A DNA stretch of 64,000 nucleotides from Spirometra erinaceieuropaei (Eukaryota; Platyhelminthes; Cestoda; Diphyllobothriidea; Diphyllobothriidae), in contig CACRXP010000965.1 of assembly GCA_902702965.1 (NCBI GenBank), positions 44,248 through 108,247 on the forward strand, read 5' to 3'. Shown one piece after another: positions 44,985-55,320 of the stretch. Both the position numbers and the translations under genes were made by a program. Each line of letters begins with the position of its first letter. Within the stretch, counting starts at the first letter, position 1. The notes under the pieces were generated by a model that was given only the letters and a program-made list of their open reading frames with translations, was not told the origin of the DNA and searched no databases.

Positions 44985-46400
44985 AAGACCTATTTCACCT
45001 AAGACGGACAAATGTACGAACAAATAAAATGCACTCCTATGGACTCCCCTATATCAGGCCTAATCGCTGAAGAAGTTCTTCAACGGGTAGAACACTTGGT
45101 GTTCACGAAATATCAACCAAAGTTCTCGGCCCGCTATGTCGATGACACCTTCGTCGTTGTCAAAACAGCTGACAGTGAACACCTAAAGGAACTAATGAAC
45201 TCGGTTGACCCGGATATACAATTTAAGATGGAAGCGGAAACAAACAACCAACTGCCCTTCCTTGACGTACTTGTGCGCCGGTGTACCACTGGACAGCTGC
45301 AAACTACAGTATTCCGAAAATCCACCGACACGAGACAGATCCTACACTTCAACAGCAACCATCCTCTGTCTCACAAAAGCAGTTATGTCCGTACTCTATT
45401 CCAATGAGTCGAAACACGCTGCAGCACGCCAGAAGATAAAAGGGTCGAACGATTGTACCTTGTGAACCTATTTAAAGCCAATGGTTATTCCAGGCATTTC
45501 ATCGAGAGAAGCAGACGTTGGGCGCCCAAACGACGGCCAAATCAGCAACAACCCGAAGTCTGGAGGGCCATTCCTTACGTTAAAGGGGTCTCTGAAGCGG
45601 TCTCGTGACTGTTACAACCCACCAGAGTAGGTATAGTCCATCGACCCCAAGCAACAATTCGACGTCGCCTAATGCAGCCTAAGGACCCATTGCCAACCGC
45701 TGAAACCTCAGCAGTCATCTACAAAATAAATTGCAATGAGGGCGACTGCAACTATGTGGGCGAAACCGGGCGGAAATTGCAAACTCGCCTACAAGAGCAC
45801 AAATCGGCCACTCGGAGGTTCGACCCTAACTCTCAACTGGCAACACACGTTGGGGATACGGGCATACTTTTGACCTCCAGAGGGCTATCATCTTAGGACG
45901 AGGCAACACAAAAACAGAACGACTAAATCTCGAGGCGTGGTTCTCCGATGCCCACTCTATCAACAGGCATCTGGACCTTCCTGCAGCTTACAAAGTCCTA
46001 CGTCATCACAATCGTAGAGCTCAGGACCAAAAAACCACACAGAACTTAAGAAGGCCGCACGGAGATAGCCCGACGCTGAGCTTACTCGGTGAGGAAGAAC
46101 AAGAACCGTCAGATCGACCGCCGGACTAAAGTTCAATCAGCTTCCCTCGACGGAGTGGTGACTAATAAAGCACGCAGGCAAAACGCTCGTCAACCATTTC
46201 CCGAGCGGCCGAGGCAGCGGGAGCAGAGAAAAAAAAATCGATCCGCATGAGGCAGACCAACACAACCTGCTACTCTAAATCAAATTTCTGATCGATTAAA
46301 TGCAGTTTTCGCTTTGACAATGAAGAGCCGACCCAGCTCTTTGAAACGTCAGCAGTTAAATAAACCTGTCCCGGAGAGCCGTTTTTTCTTCTTTTAAAAA
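44985..46400 (+). mobile_element. Penelope-like element copy 3, different subfamily
   Basis: RT motif B reads CTPMDSPISGLIAEEVLQR (Gly changed to Asp), followed by ARYVDDTFVVVK (about 45130-45165), NNQLPFLDVLVRR and ILHFNSNHPLSHKSSYVRTL. TGA stops at 45405 and 45606 interrupt one continuous frame. An otherwise excellent GIY-YIG domain follows: AVIYKINCNEGDCNYVGETG at about 45713-45772 and LQTRLQEHKSATRRFD. A frame change near 45870 continues into RGNTKTERLNLEAWFSDAHS, INRHLDLPAAY. The protein is clearly distinct from copies 1 and 2. A decayed hammerhead motif lies at 46321-46352. The 5' half is absent. Confidence 0.85.
46321..46352 (+). ncRNA. Hammerhead relic in PLE copy 3 tail
   Basis: Stem II AAGAGC/GCTCTT with loop CGACCCA leads to GAAACGTC at 46343-46350, but the CUGANGA core is reduced to CAATGA, so it should be inactive. 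Confidence 0.4.
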
Positions 46401-46721
46401 CTAAAATGCCAAAGGATAATGCACATTGCTTCTGTCAACCCCAGTAGTTTTGGTCTTTCATTGAGCATATATGCCGGGAACTGAGCTGGTGTTAACCAGA
46501 TTTTACTCTAGGAGCTCGTTGGGCCTTGCGGCTTGAGTCGCACCTTCGCATCCGTCCGGGAATCATAGGATACAATTTTGATGGATACTTTCGTTTTAAT
46601 GGAGCATTTACACGTAGGAAAAAATTTACAAACGTCTACTGGCGTGAAAAAAATCCATTTCGCACTTCGCAAATCGTTTTTCCATATGTAAGCGCCACGA
46701 AGGGAAAAGTCAATTCACATA

Positions 46722-46955
46722 GAGTAGGTGGGCTAACTCATGAAATGTCAACCGAAATTACGAAATGGGCTTTCGTTTCCAAAAGTTTGCTTAAGTAGGG
46801 TTAAAAAGTAATTGTCGTGCAGCATAGTGTAATAATAATTCAGTTACCTCAGGATGCCGGCTTTCGAACAAACATCCTTTCGTTTGCATACAAAAACTAC
46901 ACTCTGTAAAAAATGACTGATTAGGTAGCATGCATTTTTCTCATTGATTTTTCAT
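46722..46955 (+). mobile_element. Palindromic MITE, copy F, left arm only
   Basis: GAGTAGGTGGGCTAACTCAT starts it and the arm follows the family consensus to CTCATTGATTTTTCATTGAT, where it breaks off. Confidence 0.75.
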
Positions 46956-47054
46956 TGATCATCATGCCACAGGGGTTTTCCATGTCATCCAGTAATGTCT
47001 GATGATGGAGATTAACCGCCCACTTGGTCTAGACCTATGCCAAATCTCCATTTC

Positions 47055-47200
47055 ACCTCGGTGGGATTCGAACCCAGGCAGTATGGAGATGGCTTTAGTA
47101 TAGCCAAATAGCTTGAGTGGTTAGAGCATTGGCTGTACTAAAGCCTTCTCTTTACTGCGTGTTTTCGAATCCCACCTAGACACCCAGTTTTTTACAATTG
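47055..47200. repeat. Inverted tRNA-like pair with spacer deleted (copy T3)
   Basis: A minus-strand tRNA-like remnant (GGTGGGATTCGAACCCA at 47060) directly abuts a plus-strand unit (ATAGCTTGAGTGGTTAGAGC at 47107, TTTTCGAATCCCACC). The outer right end TTGGGTCAATAGG matches T1 and T2. Confidence 0.65.
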
Positions 47201-48271
47201 GGTCAATAGGAAGCATTCAAAATCTGCCAAAACATCTATGTAAAATCTCAATTTAGCATTTTGTGTGTGGGCCGAATCAGAAAATGCTGAAGCATTGATA
47301 AGTCGGGGAGTGGTTGTTGTCGTTGATTCCTCTCTCTCCCCTTCAGGTGTCCGCCAGCGTACAATCCAGCCTTGTTTTTTAACCCACTAGCGGGCTGTCT
47401 CTCCGGATGACACGTCACCAGCGTCGTCAGTGACATCTCTCTGGCGTGCGGATGACTGGACCAGCTTGACAAGCGATCCTTTTCTGTCCACAAAACATGC
47501 CATACGCCTGGGCCTGGCCTCCTGAAGTGGGACAGCCATCAAACCAAGTAGGTCGAGATGTGACACTAACGGAAGCCATCTTCGTAATACATAACATTTA
47601 CTTACTTTCTTTGACGTTTCGCCCCATCAGACGGAGTTAACCCCGAATAGCCAGGACGTATCAAAAATCTACATGCGCTGTGAATAATTATAAAGGCAGC
47701 ATTTACTGAAATACAGTTCATTTTCATAATTTTCTAAAATCTGCAATCCAGGAGTTGCTGATTCTCGGAAGTGACTAAATCGGGAAACGTTTCCTTCGTA
47801 AACTGGGCGCATTCTTGCTTAGGCATTATTCTGAATTTAAGAACGTCTCGGAGGCCATCAGTTGCTAAGAGTTAGTCTCGCCACAAGGCGGCAGATAATA
47901 AGGCCAAAAGACTCGCTGCCATTAGTAAGAGACCTTTGCAGTCGTTTATCAAAGCTGATGCAGTTGCGAAGAATGCAGCTATTTCGGAGAAACTGGAAGA
48001 CTGCCCTGGACACGAATCACCGAACACGCGACAGAAGTGCGGAAAAATGACGCCAACCCCCACCTCGCGGCTCATTCGACGAGATCCAGCCACGCACAAA
48101 ATTCGACGAGTCCGAAATTCAAGCGAGATATGATAATCGCGTGAGTCGCGAGTAACTTTGGTCACTGTTGAAGGGAATTTAGTTTATCAGCAAGTGCACC
48201 GACATTTTCACCCCATTTTCGGCGTCTGAACTTAGTATGACTAGAAAAAAAGCCCCTGGGGAAGTGCGCAC
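47201..48271. other. No supported gene; one minimal hammerhead relic
   Basis: ORFs at 47248-47493 (minus), 47872-48165 (minus) and 47936-48133 (plus) show no family I recognise. CTGATGGGGCGAAACGTC lies at 47613-47630 on the minus strand. Confidence 0.4.
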
Positions 48272-49160
48272 GTCGATAAGTCAGGTGGCCGAGAAATCAT
48301 CACGCCAACTTTCAACATGGGTAATGACATTTCGGCAGAGGAGGAGGGATTTCGAGACCCCTGATGCAGTCGACCTGATTTGTAGGTTCTAGTCGAGGTA
48401 GAATGTTACATCACGACGGTACTGTGGGACGCTCTATCTGACGTGTTAGACTGTCGCAGCGCGTTGAAGTAAATGACACCAGACAGAGTAGTATCACAAC
48501 GGAATGCGCTTGATAAGTAGCCCTAACGTTCTTTCATGCAGGGTAAATAAATATGGTGTCTCTCTGTGAAAAGCAGATGTTTAAATCCCGCTGAAGGCAA
48601 AATACTGTTTCTAGATACTGATACTAGATAAATCATTGTCCGGAACAAAACTTGCATTATAGGTGACTGTTCATCTAAGAAAGGCCGCGAATTTTAGAGA
48701 ACATTCATGCTGATAGCTCATGCATCAATCGACAGATCAAAGTGGACGCTGTGTACGACTACCCCAGGGAAAACGAAAAAGGCGTTAGTCAATCAGAACA
48801 CGATGCCAGCTGACCAGAGGGACTGACAGGGAAATATCAACTCTAGGGAAGTGCGCAGGTCGGTAAGTCAGGTGGCCGAGAAATCATCACGCCAACTTTC
48901 AACACGGGTGATGAAATTTCGGCAGTTAGCGACTTGCATGCCGCTGAGCAAGCAATTAGCCCACCAGCGGGCAACAGTCGTCGATGAAGGGGAAGATCAG
49001 TTGACATAGACATGCAGTAGCGCCTTCATTCTACTAATACTGGAATTTCCTTTGCATGAAGTACCCGTATATACGACTGTCCCTGATGGTGATGTTTGTG
49101 GGTGTAAATCCGAAACGCCGGACGAATAAAGGATTTGTTCCATTAATACCATTCCCTTCT
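48272..49160 (+). mobile_element. Penelope-like element copy 4a, internally deleted
   Basis: The segment 48340-48590 (from GAGGAGGGATTTCGAGACCC) repeats at 49242-49495, and 48648-48800 (from AAAACTTGCATTATAGGTGA) repeats at 50107-50265. In this copy the RT/endonuclease part between them is gone. The module 48272-48330 is itself repeated at 48866-48925. The copy ends with a hammerhead-like motif at 49078. Confidence 0.65.
49078..49124 (+). ncRNA. Hammerhead ribozyme-like motif in PLE copy 4a
   Basis: Stem I TGTCC/GGACG (one G-U pair) encloses CTGATGG, a diverged stem II region ending AAATCC, and GAAACGCC. The stem I pairs differ from those at 36363 and 50323 yet still match. Confidence 0.5.
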
Positions 49161-49241
49161 CCACAACTACTTCCTGGAACCCGCATTTTTTCTTGTGCCG
49201 GCAACTTGCCGACTTTTTTAGTGTAAACCTGTGTAGGAAGT

Positions 49242-50400
49242 CTAGAGACGAGGAGGGAATTCGAGACCCCTGATGCAGTCCGCCTGATTTGCAGGATCTC
49301 GTCGAGGCAAAATGTTACATCACGACGGTACTGTGGGACGCCCTATCGGACATGCTAGACTGTCGCAGCAGGTTCAAATAAGTGACACCAGACAGAGTAG
49401 TATCATAACGGAATGGGCTCATAAATCCACCAACGTTCTTTCATGCAGGATAAAAAAATATGGTGTCTCTCTATGACACACAGATATTCAAGTCGCGTTG
49501 AAGGAAAACTACCGTCTCCTGACGTCTTCCTACGAAGAAGGCCCGACAGGACATGTCGCACATCAGTTTACCGTAAGGAAACCTATGCTGAAATTCTTTT
49601 TTACTACAAAACAATCACCCGACCTCTCACAAACGGAGGGCCCTGAACAGCCTCCTTAACCAAGCAAAAACTTATTGCTCTGGGAAAGAAACCTACTACA
49701 CGAACTGAATTATTTATTCAAACTGTTTTTGCGAAATGAGTATTCTAGATACTTTGTACACTGATGCGTAAAACAACAAGAGTTAAAAGAAAAAGACAAG
49801 GAACTAGATTGTTGCGGTCCAAACCCTTCCGTACATAAAGAATGTGTCCGAAATGTTTGAATGACTTCAGGGAAGGCACCAAATGCATGTGGTGCACAAA
49901 CCGACGACCAGCTTATACACCCTAAGCATAGGGTTGGCTGTTCAGATAGGAGGGAAGTCGGCTATGAGATATTATGCGATACCTGTAATGCAGTTTCCTT
50001 TGGTCACACTGGTATTCTACCTCCAAACACATACACGAACACTAGCTAGTAGTACTTGTCCCACGTTGCCATGAACACGTCGGGAACTAGATGCAACTTT
50101 GTCTGAAACAAGACTTGCATTATAGGTGACTGCTCATCTAAGAAAGGCCGTGTATTTTAGATGCCATTCATTCTGATAGCTCATACATCAATCGGCAGAT
50201 CGAAGTGGACGCTGTGTACAACTATCTCACGGAAAATGAAAAAGGCGTTAGCTAATCAGAACATGACGCCAGCCCACAGTAAAAGCTGAACAACACGAGT
50301 GACAGGGAAATATCAATGCTAATGTCTCTGATGATGGATTCGAGTGAGAATCCGAAACGTCAGGCAAATAAACTTCTTGTCCTAGTGATCGCATCTTCAT
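49242..50400 (+). mobile_element. Penelope-like element copy 4b, tandem to 4a
   Basis: After the shared 5' module it keeps an RT remnant: PSPDVFLRRRPDRTCRTSVY and RKETYAEILFYYKTI at about 49520-49620. A worn GIY-YIG remnant follows (HPKHRVGCSDRREVGYEILC, NAVSFGHTG at about 49916-50015), then the shared 3' module and a hammerhead motif. Many stops and frame shifts make it inactive. Confidence 0.7.
50323..50366 (+). ncRNA. Hammerhead ribozyme-like motif at PLE copy 4b 3' end
   Basis: It is base-for-base identical to the plus-strand motif at 36363-36406: TGTCT, CTGATGA, T, GGATTC/GAATCC, GAAACGTC, AGGCA. Confidence 0.7.
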
Positions 50401-50446
50401 CTTCTGCTTAGGCATGTCTTAATTTTAACTGTTTTGCAATCTTGCT

Positions 50447-50481
50447 GCACATCTGATGACGAGTCCAAGTCGAAAATGTGC
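50447..50481 (+). ncRNA. Hammerhead-like hairpin lacking stem III
   Basis: GCACAT (50447-50452) pairs perfectly with ATGTGC (50476-50481) and encloses CTGATGA, C, a short GA/TC helix and GAAA. No nucleotides remain for stem III or a cleavage triplet. Confidence 0.45.
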
Positions 50482-50589
50482 GAAATAAATCGTGGTATCT
50501 CTCCAGAAATACATATTCCGTTCGAAATATCCTCCTTGGGATACCAATTTTCAAACTTATGTATATTTATGTATGTATTGGAAGGTAGG

Positions 50590-51000
50590 TATCCCAAGAA
50601 ATATAAGTTGAAGGCAGAGGCGTTCTTTGGGAAAAGGCACTTTATTGCGTGAATTTTCGACGCTGGTTCCCCAGGTCGTCGTCAGACGCAGACTGAGAGT
50701 AAGAGTGCCGGCAACAGTTAACATCTGGCAGTGCACGCAAAAAAATCGATAGTCGTTCGCGTTTGCGCCCGTGAGCGGCCGCTATTTGCGTCAATCCGTC
50801 CCGATTGGCTTTCGCCTCTTCCATTTCTCCTTGAGACTTTTGTACGCGGCGTCCAACTCGATATGACGGTTGATGCACAATTCATCCGAGTGCATGGCCT
50901 CAAGGAACTCTCGGCCTTTCTTGAAGGGGCAGGCACCGACAATCCGTGTTCTATCCCAAGCAAATTTCAATTTATGTATAAATTGAAAAACAGGCATGCA
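50590..51000 (-). mobile_element. Penelope-like element copy 5, 3' end only
   Basis: On the minus strand: RIVGACPFKKGREFLEAMHS, DELCINRHIELDAAYKSLKEK, then the 3' tail with its hammerhead and AATAAAGTG, ending TTATATTTCTTGGGATACC like copy 1. Confidence 0.8.
50646..50690 (-). ncRNA. Hammerhead ribozyme-like motif in PLE copy 5 tail (best preserved of its type)
   Basis: TGCGT precedes CTGACGA and pairs fully with ACGCA after GAAAATTC. Stem II is GACCTGG with loop GGAA and CCAGCGTC, one bulge. AATT can serve as an intermolecular stem III. Confidence 0.65.
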
Positions 51001-51004
51001 CAGT

Positions 51005-51160
51005 GGTATTGCCGACAAAGACAATGTCTACCTTGTCTTTATCGGAAATACAATTCTGCCCATTGTACGGCCGTTGGTTGAGCTCGAGAGAGAGCCCTAA
51101 GTCACAATGCGACGGGTGATCTCCGTAGAAACGATCGATAAGCGTCCGTCTACCATATTT
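51005..51160 (+). mobile_element. tRNA-derived SINE, 5'-truncated
   Basis: The body, from GCCGACAAAGACAATG through GAGCTCGAGAGAGAGCCCTA to CTACCATATTTATATATA, matches the other SINE tails. It adjoins the PLE copy 5 remnant. Confidence 0.7.
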
Positions 51161-52228
51161 ATATATATAATTTCGCCAGAGGCAGCCTCTCGAATTTCGA
51201 TTAACAGGCAAATTTGAAGGTAAAATCAATTGGGTCACTTACCCCTATTAAAGTTGCAAATCATCCTAGGTTTCGGTGCTTGCATCTGCAGCCTGGAGTC
51301 TTAAGTCGACCTGCATCTTCTATGATTTTTTCGTCATGCCCAATGTAACATGGTCCTTCGCGGTTCAGACCGGTGTCCATTTTTAACAAGTGGGCTGAAA
51401 AGTTTATTTTTTGACGACAACCTTGTATTTACTGATGAACACGTAAAAATTAATTCCAAGGGGAGCGAACACGGAATCGACAAAGGCTTTTATCGGATCC
51501 AAGACATGAACGGGGCAGTCTTACCGCTAAAAAAACGCTCTCATGAGCAAGCGTTTTCCATAACCACACTCAGAAACTTATTCAGACTCGCCATCTGTGG
51601 TAAAGACAGTGATATAACGAGCAACCTTTGTGCGGACACTCTGAAACACTAACGTTACAAACCGGCGGATGACGGTACAACTCCACGCATTCGACCGTAG
51701 TTAAGTCCTCATTTTCATTCAAATTTATAATAACACAGTGGCTTCGCTTGTATTCATATCGGCCAGTTGTCTTCGCATCCGCGGACGTGGTTGTTTTGTC
51801 ATGTCCTTGGGTATTTGTCGGAAATATATAGGCGGGAATAAAATATATATATATATATATATATATGAGTATGGCCCGGTTCCACAGGCGTTTTGCGTTC
51901 ATGCCTGCCTGACCCCAACCCGTGCTCTGTAGATCTGCAATTAGAGCATTGAGAGTAGCCCTCCGCTGATTTCTTTTATTTCCAACAGTATGCTGGCCTC
52001 CAATAGTTGCAAAAAAACAACAACATTGCATCCCACTCAAGGCGCCCGCTTTTTGTAGGCCACTTCTCACTCGCTTGAACGGCCGTCCTCTCTACCGCCT
52101 AGTCGCACAGCGCTAAAGAGAAGTCTGTGCTGTGTAGTTGTTTCGATCTTTCTCTATAACTTTTTTTGATCCGCGGATCTACAGATCACGCAGGTAGTCA
52201 CCTGCCGTAAAAAACCGATTGTGACATG
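51161..52228. other. No supported gene
   Basis: A 100-codon plus-strand ORF at 51350-51652 has no recognisable domain. A (TA)n run lies at 51846-51866. Confidence 0.4.
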
Positions 52229-53218
52229 AGGTGGGCTAACTCATGAAATGTCAACCGAAATACCGAAATGCGTTTTCGTTTCAAAAAGATTAATTAATAC
52301 GGTTGTGAAACTAATCGGCCTGCAGTATCATTCTAGAATAATTCAGTTACTCCAAGATGCCGACTTTCGAACGAACTGCCTTCCGGCTGCTAACAAAAAC
52401 ATACTATGTAAAAAATATCTACTTACGTAGCATGAATTTTTCTCCTTTATTTTTGATGCCCTTAAATGTCCAACTATATTTCATGGAAAATATGAATCAA
52501 AATATTTCTTCTTCCGCTCATTCGGTAGAATATTACGTCTTCTTCTAATTTTATTCTCAAAGAAGGTGTATAATTTAGTTTTCAAAACCTCTTCTAATTC
52601 CAGAAAAATTTTGAATTCACTGTGCCGTCACACTTGCTTTCAGGGCTTCCAAACTACAAGCCATGTATTTTCCGCGTATGGAAAATCACACATTTCCTTA
52701 CGGTGTTGAGAGGAGCCTATATGAGATTCACAAAATTTAGCATTTGATTCTATCCATATTGTTAACTTTACAAGCCACATTGGTAAATGCAGAGACTTGA
52801 CGTTTTATAAACGGTCATTTCACGGTATTTAAAAGTCTCGCAATTGAAAACGTTTTTAAAAACCGAATTATGTCCCTCCTTCGAGTATAGAATTAGAAAA
52901 AGACGTAATTTTCTACTGAATGAGCGGGAGAATCAACAATTTTGTGCATGTTTTCCATGAAATATAATTGGACATTTCGGGGCATCAAAACTCGAAGAGG
53001 AAAATTTATGCCACTTGAGTAGTCGTTTTTTACAGAGTATAGTTTTTTTATGTAGCCGGAAAAATGTTCGTTCGAAAGCCGGCATCCTGAGTTAATGGAA
53101 TTATTATAGAATGATTCTGTAGGCTGATTAGTTTCACAACCCTATCTAGTCAATCTTTTTGAAACGAAAACGCATTTCGGAATTTCGGTTGACATTTTAT
53201 GAGTGAGCACACCTACTG
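52229..53218 (+). mobile_element. Palindromic MITE, copy E
   Basis: GAGGTGGGCTAACTCATGAA to GTGAGCACACCTACTG|TA, 990 bp, inverted arms, centre in plus orientation (TTTTCCGCGTATGGAAAA). The first six bases of the left terminus are lost. Confidence 0.85.
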
Positions 53219-54384
53219 TAAGATGAGTTTGCCGGCAAAGACATGAAGGCCCTAATGGCCATTTTGGCTTCTAAGCCATCATCAGGTTATTTCCGTCCTG
53301 CAATCAGGAGAGATTGCTCTCCGTCAATGCTCGGTATCAATCGATGTGTCGATCTGGCGCTAGCAGACGGGGCCCTGTGCAACCACCTCCAGACTAGTGT
53401 CACTGGTCGATGATTGGCTAATACTCCTAATAACTGTCGTTCGTTCTGTTTCTGCTGCCAGCTCTGAAAAAAGACCCTTGCAGAAGTTTGGAAGTACAGA
53501 ATAATAAAAAACATCGTTCCCATGAGCGACCAATCTTCCTCTTCGTTATCCACACAAGCACCCGGAAATGAGAACTGTTTGTCAACAAAGGTGGGCACAT
53601 TGGTATGACCTTTGCTGGGGTATTTAAAGTCGTGAGTTCACTTACGTCTTGGTGTGAGATAGATGGGTTTCAGCTAATATCCACAAAATTGACCAAATAT
53701 TCTCCACGTCAGCCGAATTGACAAGAACTTTTGAGGGCACTGCTCGATGACTCGGGGTTTAAACCTCGTGTTTGCAGTCCAGAATTAGACTACCATTGAT
53801 TGGAAACGGCAGATAAGCCAGAAAGGGCCATTCCAGTGTCCCTATAGTTGGCAGTAAATCTGCTCGAGCAACTTCATTAATTCTCAGAATATTAGTCACA
53901 GACAGTACCACCCAGAGGCAGGAGTGCACATAACGTCAGTTTCTACGCAGACTACAAATCACCTCTTATAGCCAAGCCTGACATTAATTTACAGCGACCG
54001 GCCCTGCAGACTGGTCTCCCTGACCACCGTGCGGATCTGCGTTATTGAAGGTAGCCGGTGTGTGCACGCATGTGCGGGCTTCTGCGTGCGTGCACGGGTG
54101 TAGTAGGAGGCCGGCTTCGAGGTCGCACAGGATAGCTATCTCGCGGTGCCGTCTCCTCTGTGTCCATCAGCTTTGTAAAAAGGCTTCAACCCACGCACAT
54201 TTCCCATTTGCGCACCTGCAGATAAAACGGTTTATGCCGATTTTATGGGAAAACGCCGTGCAATGCGGGTGCTTAACGAGGTTTATTATCTAGCTGCCTG
54301 CCTCGTTGATGCCACACTGAGTCAAGACTGGCATGTCGTCTAAATAGATCTGGGATTTTTATGAAAGCTCGCAAATATATATAT
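53219..54384. other. No supported gene; SINE scraps
   Basis: Diverged SINE body pieces occur near 53232-53290 and 53800-53850. A GC-rich stretch at 54000-54200 holds an 82-codon ORF (54045-54293) with no known motif. Confidence 0.4.
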
Positions 54385-54480
54385 TGAAGGTAAATATGTT
54401 CTTTGGGTAAAAAAATATGGGATTTTATTAGGTGAATCTTTGAGTTGTAGTCATTGTAAAAGTCGGTTTTTCCGAAAGAC
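54385..54480 (-). mobile_element. Short PLE 3' tail remnant
   Basis: ATTGAAGGTAAATATGTTCT, TTTATTAGGTGAATCTTTGA mirrors the tail of PLE copy 5; nothing upstream survives. Confidence 0.4.
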
Positions 54481-54555
54481 CTCTCTCTTTATCATCCTAT
54501 CGGTTCAAAATGCATGCCGCCTCTAAGCAGAATATATATATATATATATCTGCAA

Positions 54556-54738
54556 CATAACAAAACCAATGAAGACAAGGGGACGGAAGTGGTTATTTAC
54601 GGCTTATCAGCCTATCGGCCATACCAATACCCGTGGTGTGAGACACCTGGGGTTTTATCCCGCAACCTATTGATCAGAAATTCAACGCCTCTAACCACTG
54701 AGTCACAGGCTTGTTGTCCTGTTAGAGAGTATATGCAT
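54556..54738 (-). mobile_element. tRNA-derived SINE, tRNA head and part of body
   Basis: On the minus strand: CCTGTGACTCAGTGGTTAGA (A box), a decayed B box near 54660, then GGTATTGGTATGGCCGATAG and CCCCTTGTCTTCATTGG. Confidence 0.55.
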
Positions 54739-54791
54739 TCCGAGTCGACATAATGAAAAAGATGAAAGGTTCTCCGGAAAAATCGAGCGGA

Positions 54792-55320
54792 TGTGCCATC
54801 TCATGGAGTGTTAGCAGAAATTCTGAACTGTGTTTGCGACTCGAAAAGATTGCTTAAGTTGAATCGTGATATTAGTTATCATGCAGCATAATCCCAAAAA
54901 ACATTCGGTTCCGTTAAGAGTTTGTATTTAAAACGAGCTTATTTCTGGCCGCCTGCAAAAACTACGCTCTGCAGTTTAGAGATTTGACTTTGAGTGGATC
55001 GGCAGGTTGGATTCAAAATTATTCAGTAAGTGAAAGTTTGTATACAGCCAAAAAATATCCTCCCTTTATTACAAAATTCAAAGAAGACGAAAGCTGCCAA
55101 GAAATGAGCAAAATAACAAATATCTCTGCGTTTGTTTCCGATTAATGTGATTGAATATTTAGGACAGCAAAAGTCACTGAAAACAGTATTTCTCACACAG
55201 TGAAACTCATTCAAAAGCCGACATATTAACCTGACTGAAATAATGAAGGTATTATGCTGTGCTACTTTAATTATTTTTCCACTCAAAAACGCAGTTTAGA
55301 ATTTCAGTTTATATTTCTTG
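54792..55320. mobile_element. Palindromic MITE, diverged and shortened copy L
   Basis: ATGTGCCATCTCATGGAGTG at the left and AGAATTTCAGTTTATATTTC at the right are diverged inverse ends. Much of the interior is deleted. Confidence 0.5.
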
